From NCBI GenBank assembly GCA_949126835.1, contig CASBPS010000186.1:15001-79000 (forward strand): a stretch of DNA of 64,000 bases, written 5' to 3'. This document shows positions 1 to 9,042 of the stretch, in pieces (position 1 is the first letter of the stretch; every line of letters begins with the position of its first letter). A program made the position numbers and the translations under genes. The notes under the pieces are model-generated. The model made no database searches. It saw only the letters and a program-made list of their open reading frames with translations, and was not told where the DNA came from. Source of the stretch: Anisus vortex. Taxonomy: Eukaryota; Mollusca; Gastropoda; Planorbidae.

Positions 1-448
1 TCACGTACTCACGTACTCAGGTACTCACGTTCTCACGTACTCACGTACTCACGTACTCACATACGTCTTTTACGTACTTACGTCTTTTACGTACTTACGT
101 ACTTACGTCTTTTACGTACTTACGTCTTTTACGTACTTACGTCTTTTACGTACTTACGTCTTTTACGTACTTACGTCTTTTACGTACTTACGTCTTTTAC
201 GTACTGACGTACTGACGTACTTACGTACTAACGTACTGACGTACTTTCGTACTAACGTACTAACGTACTAACGTACTAACATACTTACGTACTAACGTAC
301 TCACGTACTTACGTACTTACGTACTTACGTACTTGCATACTTGCATACTTACGTTTTCACGTACTCGCGTACTCGCGTACTCACGTACTTACGTACTCAC
401 GTATTCACGTACTTACGTACTTAAGTACTTACGTACTTAGGTACTTAC
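1..448. repeat. ACGTACTY satellite, left part
   Basis: Simple satellite built from an 8-bp period (ACGTACTT or ACGTACTC), with a variant ACGTCTTTT module between about 61 and 200. The unit contains the palindromes ACGT and GTAC, so single strands could fold. The same array resumes at 4976, which shows that the retrotransposon at 449-4975 landed inside it. The array runs off the left edge of the window. Confidence 0.95.
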
Positions 449-690
449 TGTAATGAATTGGTTTGCTATTGTAATGAAATGGTTTATGATTGTTTATGAA
501 CACAATAGACCAAAATGCTGTACAGGATTATTTATTTAATAATTACTTGAACCATACGATTAGCCTTCAATCGTGAGGGACAGGAAGACAACGTGCATCT
601 AAATAAAACACACAGGAAGTGGACACAAATCTTAACTCTAATTAACGAAACATTCAGTGTCCAAATACCGATACACAAGTTATCACTACA
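449..690 (-). repeat. 3' LTR of the Mag-like element
   Basis: 242 bp, TG...CA ends, matching 4734-4975 base for base on reading. It serves as the 3' LTR because the element reads on the minus strand. Confidence 0.95.
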
Positions 691-703
691 TCTCCCCCTT
701 TTA
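691..703 (-). other. Polypurine tract of the Mag-like element
   Basis: On the minus strand a purine run AAAAGGGGGAGA directly abuts the 3' LTR. This is the expected priming site for plus-strand DNA synthesis. Confidence 0.8.
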
Positions 704-706
704 CGT

Positions 707-3700
707 TTAGTCATTCCGATATCTGGCAGGTGGATTAATGATACGTCCAGACCGAGTTGTCAAAACCGTAGAGCCAACAGGTGGGCCATGCGCCTGCTCT
801 TGGGGTTCAAGGTGGGTTTCAGTAGTGTTATTATCCGGTTCTTGAGGGTTGGTAAAACCTGGATCTCCTTGAGGTTGAGGCATGCCATTCTGTTGTTCAG
901 TAACAATGGCATCGTCCTTGTCAGGTAGGGAACCGATAGAGATAGGAACAAATGTTGATGTTGGACGTAAGTGTTTTCTGTTCCTACGGAAAGTCCCAAA
1001 AGAAGTCTTGATTAGATATGATCTGGGAGCCACGCTTCTGATTACAGTGGCTGGATTTGTCCATTGTCGCTCATGGTCTAGTTTCTGTAAGACCTTGGTA
1101 CCTGGCTCTAAAGGTGGAAGCTTTCTAGTACCATGACGTCTGTTATAGTAGATCTAATTTGCCCTTTTCCTTCCTTCGTCCTTTCCAAGAATAGACTTTC
1201 TTTCTATGATTTTTGGAGAGAGATTGACTGGCAATGTTGGTAGGATAGTTCTGATTTTACGACCCATCACTAACTCAGCGGGACTATACCCTGTGGCTGT
1301 AGTTGGTGATGATCTGTAGTTCATTAAAGCTAGAAAAAAGTCTGCTTGACTTAATATTTTCTTCGCTTCCTGCACTGCTCGTTCTGCCTCACCGTTGCTT
1401 TGGGCATAGTATGGCGAACTAGTAACGTGCAGGAAATTCCACTCTTCTGAAAACGTTTGGAATTCTCTGGAAGTAAATTGGCGACCGTTATCAGTGACTA
1501 GTGATTCCGGGATTCCATGATGTGCAAAAATGGATTTAAATTTAGTAATGACGACCCCTGAGGTCATGCTAGAAAGTGGCAAGATCTCCAGATATCTCGA
1601 GTAGTAATCAACCACTACGAGATAATTCTGACCTTTGAAGTCACAAATGTCAGCACCGATCATCTGAAATGGTCTGCTGGGAAGTGGTGTTGACATGATG
1701 GGCTCTCTTCGGAAAGTTGGCATCTTCTGTTCACAATGTTGGCAAGAAGAAACGAGCTGCTGGATTTCGCCGCTAATTCCAGGCCACCATACAGACTGTT
1801 TCGCTCTCTCCCGACATTTTGTAATGCCCAAATGACCATCATGGATTCTGCTCAGAATTTCTGCTCTAAGTGACCTTGGTACTACTATTTGGGAACCTCT
1901 GATAAGCATGCCTTGATGAACGCTCAGTTCAAAGCGCACATTGTAGAAATCCTTGAGATATTGTTCAATATTTTTCACATATTTAGGCCAGCCATTTTCA
2001 GTGTACTTGATGGCAGTATTAATGATAGGGTCTTTCTCTGATTCACTTGCAAACTGTAAAAGTTTCGCATCGGACGCCGGCCAAGACATTCGAACTGAGT
2101 CTATATGAGAGTCAATATCCTGAATGAGGCGATCCACTTCTTTGTCCAACCCAACGTTTACTTGTTGTGGGCTGCGCGACAGTGTATCAGCAATGATAAG
2201 TTGTACGCCTGGTATGTAAGTAGCATGAACATTAAAGCGCATGAGCCTTATAAGCATTCTCTGGCAACGTATTGGTGTGTCTTGCAGGTCTCGAACATTG
2301 ATCAAAGATATCAGTGGCTTGTGATCAGTCTGTAATGTGAATGATGGTAGTCCCATGAGGTACTTTTGAAGCTTTTCACAAGTCCATACTGCTGCCAAAA
2401 GTTCTTTTTCTATCTGCGCGTAATTCTTTTCTGCTGGAGTCAGGGTACGTGAGCAGAAAACCACAGGTTTGAGTTTACCATCACATTCTTGAAGAAGCAC
2501 TCCACCAATTCCATAGGAACTTGCATCAACGCTTACAACACATGGCCTTAAAATGTCAAAGAATGCAAGTGTTGGTGTAGATGTGAGCATTTTCTTTACC
2601 TGTGTAAGTGCATTTATTTGAGATGATCCCCACGTCCAATGGTTTTTCTTCTCCAACAATTGTGTCAGAGGACGAAGAATTGTGGATATGTTTGGAATGT
2701 ATCTGCCCATGAAGTTTACCATGCCAAGTAGGCGACGTAACTCCTCAACATCTTGTGGCTCTGGCATGTCAATAATAGCAGAAACCTTGATAGGATCTGG
2801 ACTTATACCATCCTTACTGATGCGATGGCCCAGGAAATCAATTTCCTTCTTTCTGTACTCACACTTTTCTTGGTTTAGTTGAAGATTCACTTCATTCAGC
2901 CTTTTTAGAACTGCTGACAAGTGTTTTTCATGTTCTTTCTCTGTTTTACTAAAGACAAGAACATCATCAAAATAGCAAATTACGTTTTGCTCTTTTTCCA
3001 GAATGTTTTCCATCACCCTCTGGAAAATCTCAGGTGCACTTGTGATGCCAAATGGTAGCCTTTTATAATAGTATCGACCAAAAGGTGTTATAAAGGTAGT
3101 CAGCTTTGCAGTGGAACTGTCTAAAGGAATTTGCCAAAATCCCGATGCTGCATCCAATTTTGAGAATACTGTTGCACCTTGAAGTTTGTGTAGTATATCA
3201 TCTAATACAGGAAGCACATAGCGTTCCCGCTTCACTGCAGAATTGAGCTTCTTAAAGTCTGTACAAATACGAATTGATCCATTCTTCTTTAAGACTGGCA
3301 CCATTGGAGCGCACCAATCTGTTGCTTCGGTAATAGGTTCTATTACGCCTGCTTTTTCCATCCGTTGTAGTTCAACCATGACCTTGTCAATAAGAGGTAT
3401 TGGCACTCTCCTTGCTGTAGGTAAGCTGTATGGCTCAGCATCTTTGCGAATTTTAATGGTAACCGGAGTGCACTTTATGTGTGTAGATAAGTCTAAGTCG
3501 AGAGGAACTGCTGCTCCGATTTCATTGATATTTTTCTGCACAAGACCCAGGGCATTAACTACGCCTCTACCCAAAAGACTGTCAGTCTCCTCATTAATAA
3601 CAAAAAGACGAATTTGAAACTTTTTGTTCTGGAATGTAGCTGTAGCAGTAAATTCTCCCAAGTTCTGTAAGAAACCACCAGGACTTCGCAGAGTTGCAGT

Positions 3701-3937
3701 AGAATGAGTTAGTTTAGGACTAGGGCTTATCTTGTTATAAGTAGCTCTGGAAATAACACTAACATCAGCACCTGTGTCAATTTTAAAGTTAATTGGTAGA
3801 TTGTGAATGTTAACTGTCACTCTCCATGGTGGCTCTGCAACTGTTGACAATATTGAGTCAAATGTGTATGACTGGGTAACTGTGTCATGATGCATAATAC
3901 TGTGAACGTCACGATGTTGCTTTCGCTGACGACACAC
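707..3937 (-). CDS. pol: pol of the Mag-like element (protease, RT, RNase H, integrase), with one in-frame TAG
   Basis: Polyprotein of a Ty3/gypsy element. Residue positions count from the Met at 3937; translation in vivo would come through from gag in the same frame. Protease has DTGADVS at about 54. RT has the catalytic YFDD near 321. RNase H has VDASSYG near 470. Integrase has an HH-CC zinc finger near 697-735, and a D,D,E core with GADICDF, TDNGRQF and NGEAERA between about 760 and 850. TAG at 1154-1156 interrupts the integrase tail. The same frame then continues through a typical C-terminal tail (RRNRKHLRPT, RSGRIINPPARY) to the stop at 707, next to the polypurine tract. All catalytic residues checked by eye are present, so the element is young but interrupted. 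Confidence 0.92.
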
Positions 3938-4126
3938 TGAGATGAAATGACCTAATTTACCACAGTGGCGACACGACTTGCCCTTTGCTGGACAGGCTGT
4001 CTTGTAATGGGATTGTCCACAATTTCCACATTTCTTAACAAAGTTGGCTGATTCTCCTTTATGTGAGACGAAAGTATTTCCTGTACTTTCCCTCCTTGCA
4101 CTTCCTTCTCCCTTCCCACTGATCGA

Positions 4127-4717
4127 TTATAAATGAGTCTGGCGACGCGGAGCGCCAAACCTGACTGAGTCCGTTGACAAACCTCGCTGGTCCAACAATT
4201 GTCCCTTCACCATCTCATAGTGCCTAGCTATTTCAACAGCAGCATCCAAAGTCAGGTCTCTCTGCAGCTGCAGTTTTTGTGAGATCTCCCTATCTGTGAG
4301 TCCCAGTACGAGTCGATCTCTGATACTGTCGCTTTTATCAGAGAACTCACAATAGGCTGCTAATTCATACAGTGTTCGTATATATTGTTCTACACTTTCG
4401 CCTTCCTTTTGGCTACAGGTGTAAAATTTTGCTCTCTCATGTATGATATTTCGTTTGGGCGTAAAGTAACTATTGAATTTGCTTAGTATTAATTCAAAGT
4501 TTTCTTCAGGCCTGGATTGACCAGCCTCGAAAGTAAACGTAGAATAAATTTTTTCAGCATCTGCCCCCATTGCATAGATAAGGCTGCTTACTTGTACTGA
4601 GCCTTCTTCCTTGCCTAGCTTAGTGGCCATTCTGAATATTAAGAACCGTTCTCTCCACTCGGGCCACTTCGTAGGCGAACTGAAGTCGAATTGCTCTGGC
4701 GGGTGGAATTTAGCCAT
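4127..4717 (-). CDS. gag: gag of the Mag-like element, N-terminal 196 residues
   Basis: This frame begins with ATG 16 bp inside the primer-binding site and encodes 196 residues of a capsid-type Gag. The retrotransposon-gag core is visible in the middle: a FxxYFTPKRN segment, then YTCSQKEGESVEQYIRTLYELA, followed by RDRLVLGLTDREI. It stops at TAA (4127-4129). The same frame continues after that stop into two CCHC zinc knuckles (CGNCGQSHYKTAC and CRHCGKLGHFISVC, about 3945-4030) and then into the protease. So Gag and Pol share one frame, with a single stop between capsid and nucleocapsid. That stop could be a nonsense mutation or a readthrough stop; mutation is more likely because a second stop lies in the integrase tail. 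Confidence 0.9.
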   Translation of the reverse strand: MAKFHPPEQFDFSSPTKWPEWRERFLIFRMATKLGKEEGSVQVSSLIYAMGADAEKIYSTFTFEAGQSRPEENFELILSKFNSYFTPKRNIIHERAKFYTCSQKEGESVEQYIRTLYELAAYCEFSDKSDSIRDRLVLGLTDREISQKLQLQRDLTLDAAVEIARHYEMVKGQLLDQRGLSTDSVRFGAPRRQTHL

Positions 4718-4720
4718 AAT

Positions 4721-4733
4721 ACTTCTGACACCA
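4721..4733 (-). other. Primer-binding site of the Mag-like element
   Basis: On the minus strand TGGTGTCAGAAGT follows the 5' LTR with no gap. TGG is the complement of a tRNA 3' CCA end. Mag-type elements commonly use a tRNA-Ser site of similar form; I could not test the tRNA identity. Confidence 0.75.
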
Positions 4734-4975
4734 TGTAATGAATTGGTTTGCTATTGTAATGAAATGGTTTATGATTGTTTATGAACACAATAGACCAAAA
4801 TGCTGTACAGGATTATTTATTTAATAATTACTTGAACCATACGATTAGCCTTCAATCGTGAGGGACAGGAAGACAACGTGCATCTAAATAAAACACACAG
4901 GAAGTGGACACAAATCTTAACTCTAATTAACGAAACATTCAGTGTCCAAATACCGATACACAAGTTATCACTACA
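4734..4975 (-). repeat. 5' LTR of the Mag-like element
   Basis: 242 bp, identical by eye to 449-690. It carries the element's promoter on the minus strand. It is followed by the second copy of the CTTAC target duplication at 4976-4980. Confidence 0.95.
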
Positions 4976-5898
4976 CTTACGTACCCACGTACTTACGTAC
5001 TCATATGCTCACGTACTTACGTACTTATGTACTCACGTACTCACGTACTCACGTACTCACGTGCTCATGTGCTCACGTTTTTACGTACTCACGTACTCAC
5101 GTACTCACGTACTCACGTACTCACGTACTCACGTACTCACGTACTCACGTACTCACGTACTCACGTACTCACGTACTCACGTACTCACGTACTCACGTAC
5201 TCACGTACTCACGTACTCACGTACTCACGTACTCACGTACTCACGTACTCACGTACTCACGTACTCACGTACTCACGTACTCACGTACTTACGTACTCAC
5301 GTACTTACGTACTTACGTACTTACGTACTTACGTACTTACGTACTTACGTACCCACGTACTCACGTACTTACGTACTTACGTACTCACGTACTTACGTAC
5401 TCACGTACTTACGTACTTACGTACTTACGTACTTACGTACCCACGTACTTACGTACTTACGTACTTACGTACTTACGTACTTACGTACTTACGTACTTAC
5501 GTACTTACGTACTTACGTACTTACGTACTTACGTACTTACGTACTCACGTACTTACGTACTCACGTACTCACGTACTCACGTACTCACGTACTCACGTAC
5601 TCACGTACTCACGTACTCACGTGCTTACGTGCTTACGTACTCACGTACTCACGTACTCACGTACTCACGTACTCACGTACTCACGTACTCACGTACTCAC
5701 GTACTCACGTACTCACGTACTCACGTACTCTCGTACTCACGTACTCACGTACTAACGTACTCACGCACTCACGCACTCACGCACTTACGCACTTACGCAC
5801 TTACGCACTTACGCACTTACGCACTTACGCACTTACGTACTTACGTACCTACGTACTTACGTACTTACGTACTTACGTACTTACGTACTTACGTCTTT
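4976..5898. repeat. ACGTACTY satellite, right part
   Basis: About 920 bp of the same 8-bp periodic array as 1-448. Blocks of ACGTACTC alternate with blocks of ACGTACTT, and an ACGCACTY variant block lies near 5755-5832. The long open frames across it (repeats of HVLTYSRT) arise because the repeat lacks stops; they are not genes. Confidence 0.95.
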
Positions 5899-5932
5899 TA
5901 CATCCAAGAGGGTAGAGTGGGCTGGTGGTGTC

Positions 5933-6460
5933 TTGTCCAATGGGGACGACTATAATGAGAATAGTCCTATAGCCGATGGACTGGTTGGTGGCAAACCAGC
6001 CAAGATTTTACGTGATAGTGGGTGTTCCTGTGTGGTGGTTAGCTCTACCTTAGCTAAGAATAAGATCATTCCCAAACGCGTGGGATTTGTTCGAAACATG
6101 GGTGGAGGGCTCATAAAGACCCCAGTTGCAAAGATTATGCCTGACACCCCTTATTACAAAGGAGAAGTCCAAGATTTGGTGATAGAAAATCCTCTTATTG
6201 ACCTAACGATAGGCAATATACGTGGGGCTAGAGATCCTTATTTCCCTGATCCAAATTGGTTCCCAAATCGAACTGAAGGTGTGAGCGCCACAAACCTGAA
6301 AACCAAAGAGTTGGATAGTGCAACTTCAATTGCTCCAGCCAAATCCAGTGTTACACGTGGGGTAGTGGAAAACATACTCCGTAGTTACACGTACGTGTCA
6401 AGCCAGTGGGTTTACCCCAGAAGAGTACAAGGTGGCCCAGGAAACGGATCCGTCACTTAA
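5933..6460 (+). pseudogene. Protease-linker fragment of the truncated Ty3/gypsy element
   Basis: The open frame of 175 codons contains AKILRDSGCSCVVVS at about residues 23-37. This matches the D-S/T-G active-site loop of retropepsins; the Gmr1-like element at 52300 has the similar ILRDTGSAVSV. The segment after it resembles the protease-integrase linker. The frame slips about 6370-6400 relative to the next fragment, so this is a broken copy. Confidence 0.7.
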
Positions 6461-6845
6461 CAAGTTAAGGTGGTGGGCAGCACAGGGTCGAACACGAAAG
6501 ATTAAAAGAGGGCTAGAAAAGTATATTTACAAGAGAGGTTTACTTTACAGGGAGATAAGCGACGAAAGGGGGCGAACTTTTACACAACTAGTTGTTCCGG
6601 AGCCCTTAAGGGGGGAAGTGATGAAGATGGGGCATGTATCTCATCTAGGGGTCCATCTCGGGACCAAATCGACCACAGATGGAATACTTTATCATTTCTG
6701 TTGGCCTGGCGCCACGCGAGATTTAAATAAATATTGCGCCTCGTGTTGTATTTACCAAAGCATCTCGGCCTGTTGTAAGCAAACCAAAAGATCACTAGAA
6801 GTGAAAATAAAGGGAAGTAATAAGCCCCAGCGGACAAGAAGGTAA
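6400..6845 (+). pseudogene. Integrase zinc-finger fragment of the truncated Ty3/gypsy element
   Basis: The frame reads FTPEEYKVAQETDPSLNKL, typical of the region before integrase. It then has the zinc-binding HH-CC module (GHVSHLGVHLGTKST, WPGATRDLNKYCASCC). It ends at a stop at 6843-6845 with no D,D,E catalytic core, so it is inactive. The frame differs from the protease fragment upstream. Confidence 0.75.
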
Positions 6846-7337
6846 TGGAGATTATAGGGACACGCTGACAGATGACTAAATACTTTGACTTGCCCATCCA
6901 ATCACTAAACTCATTAACGTCATGTAGTATGAGGGAGTGATGCACTGGTCTCTTTCTCTGCAACTATATCGCTTGGTTAGTTAAAAAATTATAGGGGATA
7001 AGGTGCACTGTCTAGTCTGAAAGATGGGTCAACTTAGTCAGTGTTGTATTCTTTAACAAATAATTTTGCTTTCTTGAATAATTATGTTTTTTTGTTTAAT
7101 TATGTATCTACATTTGATTGATTTTTGATATGATGCATAGTTGTTATTACCCATATTGATTAAGTTTAAAAGGGTCTTATAGTAAACTTGTGGTTTGTTT
7201 TTTTCTACTTGTGTAAGTAACTCTTATGCTTGTACTACTGTAGTTGATTTTTCCTGTAAAGATCTGATTATAACCACTGTTCGATTGGGCAATTCGATTC
7301 GGTAAAGTGGAGCGTTTCGGCTAAAGTTGGGGGGTAT
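6846..7337 (+). other. Non-coding 3' region of the truncated element
   Basis: About 490 bp with no coding signal. It ends with the purine run TTGGGGGG that precedes the LTR start. I see no other feature here. Confidence 0.5.
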
Positions 7338-8107
7338 TGTTACAGTTATAATGAGCCGAAAAGCTATAAGTGGGTAGTATGTAGTATGTAGTATGTAGTG
7401 ATACAGGCCTACAAAAGGAAGGGGGGGGGCAATACGATATAGGTTGACCTAGATAAAGGTTATTTTTAGACCACGCAGGACTATTGTAACTGGCTTGTAC
7501 AGCTAGCGGTAAATTCAAATATTGTAGCCGCCCTTACAAATATTAGCAAGAAAGATATTAGTTAAATATGTAGAAAACTTTGGTATTTTTCTTGTTAAAA
7601 CTGTTTAAGATTTGATAAAGTCTTTTACTAAAAGGCCAGTTCATCCCCATCATTCTGTTTTGGTTAAACTTGGTTCTTACTAATCATTAATGACCTTTAT
7701 ACAATGGGTTAGTTTAGTCTTAATTCTAAAACTGTGCTCTGGTCGTACTATGTTTTATTTTATTTTTGATATAAATATTTAAATATATAAATATATAAAT
7801 ATAAATTATTTCCTGGTGTTTAACCAGAGTGGATTGAGACTATGATTGCATGTGACGTCATGCTCTCCTTTATGTACGGAGAGAGCTGATATACACTGCG
7901 TGAAAGTTGTGTGTGACAGAACTGACAGAGTGTGCTCGGGTAAGAGTCAGAGAAAAGAGGAACGAGTGTGTGTCTGTCTTTTCTTGATAAGAATAAAGAG
8001 ACTTGTTATTATTATAACCACCTCGTTGCCTTGTTTTATGTGGAGTTGGAGTAAAATAGAAATATTGTCGACAGTAAAGGCTTCCCTCTAGACAACAAGT
8101 TACTTCA
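7338..8107 (+). repeat. Putative 3' LTR of the truncated element
   Basis: It starts TGTTACAG directly after a polypurine tract and plausibly ends ...CTTCA near 8107. It contains an AATAAA polyadenylation signal at 7992-7997 and an AT-rich run (TATAAATAT repeats) at 7770-7810. No second LTR exists in the window for comparison, so the right boundary is uncertain. Confidence 0.5.
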
Positions 8108-8178
8108 GTCAAACCGACCAGTGCTACCACCGGTCACCAGTTGAAAGGCAGAGTAGTACTACCAACCAGACTGTAACA

Positions 8179-8332
8179 ACTGGGTTACCTGAACAAATAA
8201 GGGAAACCAGTAACTTAACATCACTTAAAACATTAATAAAAATGCAAGACCAGACTCGGACCACGAATTAATGAGCGTAGGACGCAATAATCTTCTTTCT
8301 AGAAGGCGTCTCTGTAATATATAAGATAAGAG
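8179..8332 (+). mobile_element. 5'-truncated LINE copy (same family as 32282-35090)
   Basis: About 150 bp match the 3' end of the LINE at 34935-35090: the last codons (CCTGAACAAA...), then GAGCGTAGGACGCAATAATC and the tail ATATAAGATAAG. The tail runs into a TCTA/TA microsatellite. Confidence 0.85.
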
Positions 8333-8375
8333 ATCTATATCTATCTATATATATCTATATCTATATATCTATCTA

Positions 8376-8422
<47 letters not shown>
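8333..8422. repeat. TCTA and TA microsatellite
   Basis: ATCTATCT-type units pass into an uninterrupted TA run just after the LINE tail. Confidence 0.9.
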
Positions 8423-8424
<2 letters not shown>

Positions 8425-8838
8425 TGTTACGTGTAAATCTGCAAGTGTATGTGTTTGAGTGTGTGGGACGAGATACAGGTAAAGGTGGGGATATGAATGC
8501 GTATTTAATGCGTCAACATTTATTTATATAAATGACATACTCTAATAGACTGAAGATAGAGAAAAATACAATAAATAAACCCACACAAACTACATCATCA
8601 CCAGCTATTGAAAGTACATGATCAATAGAGAGAGTAGGCCTAACCATTGTGGGGATCTGGGTAGAGGGCTAGGGAGGCGTATCAACTTTGTTTAACCAAA
8701 ACTTTAGTACGCGACTTCCCAGACTCCAGGTGCGAATTTCTAACTTTTATTTCTTGCCAATTAATGTTTTTTTAAACATGGAACAATCGTATGACGTATA
8801 GAAAAATAGACACACCAAGGGTTTATAACTTGAAGCAG
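8423..8838. other. Probable upstream region of the secreted-repeat gene
   Basis: About 415 bp without a convincing gene or repeat. It precedes the signal-peptide exon and may hold its promoter and 5' UTR. I cannot point to a TATA box or transcription start. Confidence 0.35.
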
Positions 8839-8903
8839 TAGACGAAATCATTCATTTGGCTAACAAACAGACGACCCAAAAGCGTTTTTTTTTTGTAGCC
8901 ATT

Positions 8904-9042
8904 ATGCTTTTCACACTGGTCAGCTTGTGGCCGGCGCTGGTCATTTTTCTGGCATCGGCACAGCAATCCTGGAACAGCAGACAGCAGGCGTCAATTGAGC
9001 CTTTCTGCCAATTTGTCCGTGGACAGACTCCACTGGCAAAAG
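8904..9042 (+). CDS. Exon 1 of the secreted-repeat gene (signal peptide)
   Basis: ATG at 8904 was chosen because the hydrophobic signal starts there; the open frame reaches further upstream but without an ATG. It encodes the signal plus QQSWNSRQQASIEPFCQF. Donor GTAAAG lies at 9043; the exon ends in phase 1. Confidence 0.75.

Larger units (their letters stand above)
449..4975 (-). mobile_element. Full-length Ty3/gypsy LTR retrotransposon (Mag/SURL-like)
   Basis: The element has two 242-bp LTRs (449-690 and 4734-4975) that start TG and end CA and look identical by eye. They are flanked by a 5-bp target duplication, CTTAC, at 444-448 and 4976-4980. On the minus strand the order is 5' LTR, primer-binding site, gag, CCHC knuckles, protease, RT, RNase H, integrase, polypurine tract, 3' LTR. 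This is the Ty3/gypsy order. Short LTRs, small size (4.5 kb) and a primer site starting TGGTGTCAG fit the Mag/SURL group; clade assignment is an inference. The coding frame is continuous from 4717 to 707 apart from two in-frame stops, TAA at 4127-4129 and TAG at 1154-1156. Identical LTRs mean a very recent insertion. Confidence 0.95.
5900..8107 (+). mobile_element. Truncated Ty3/gypsy element, 3' part with LTR
   Basis: The plus strand shows, in order, a protease-like frame, an integrase zinc-binding frame, non-coding sequence, a polypurine tract (TTGGGGGG at about 7328-7334) and an LTR starting TGTTACAG at 7338. Reverse transcriptase, RNase H, the integrase catalytic core and the 5' LTR are missing. 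The left break coincides with the end of the satellite. It is a different family from the element at 449-4975. Confidence 0.75.

Noticed and set aside
4878..5955. Long plus-strand frames of 242-345 codons with HVLTYSRT repeats
   Set aside because: All three frames are open because the 8-bp satellite lacks stop codons; no gene signals.
7870..8130. 86-codon minus-strand frame in the putative LTR
   Set aside because: No recognisable domain, and the region is explained as an LTR.
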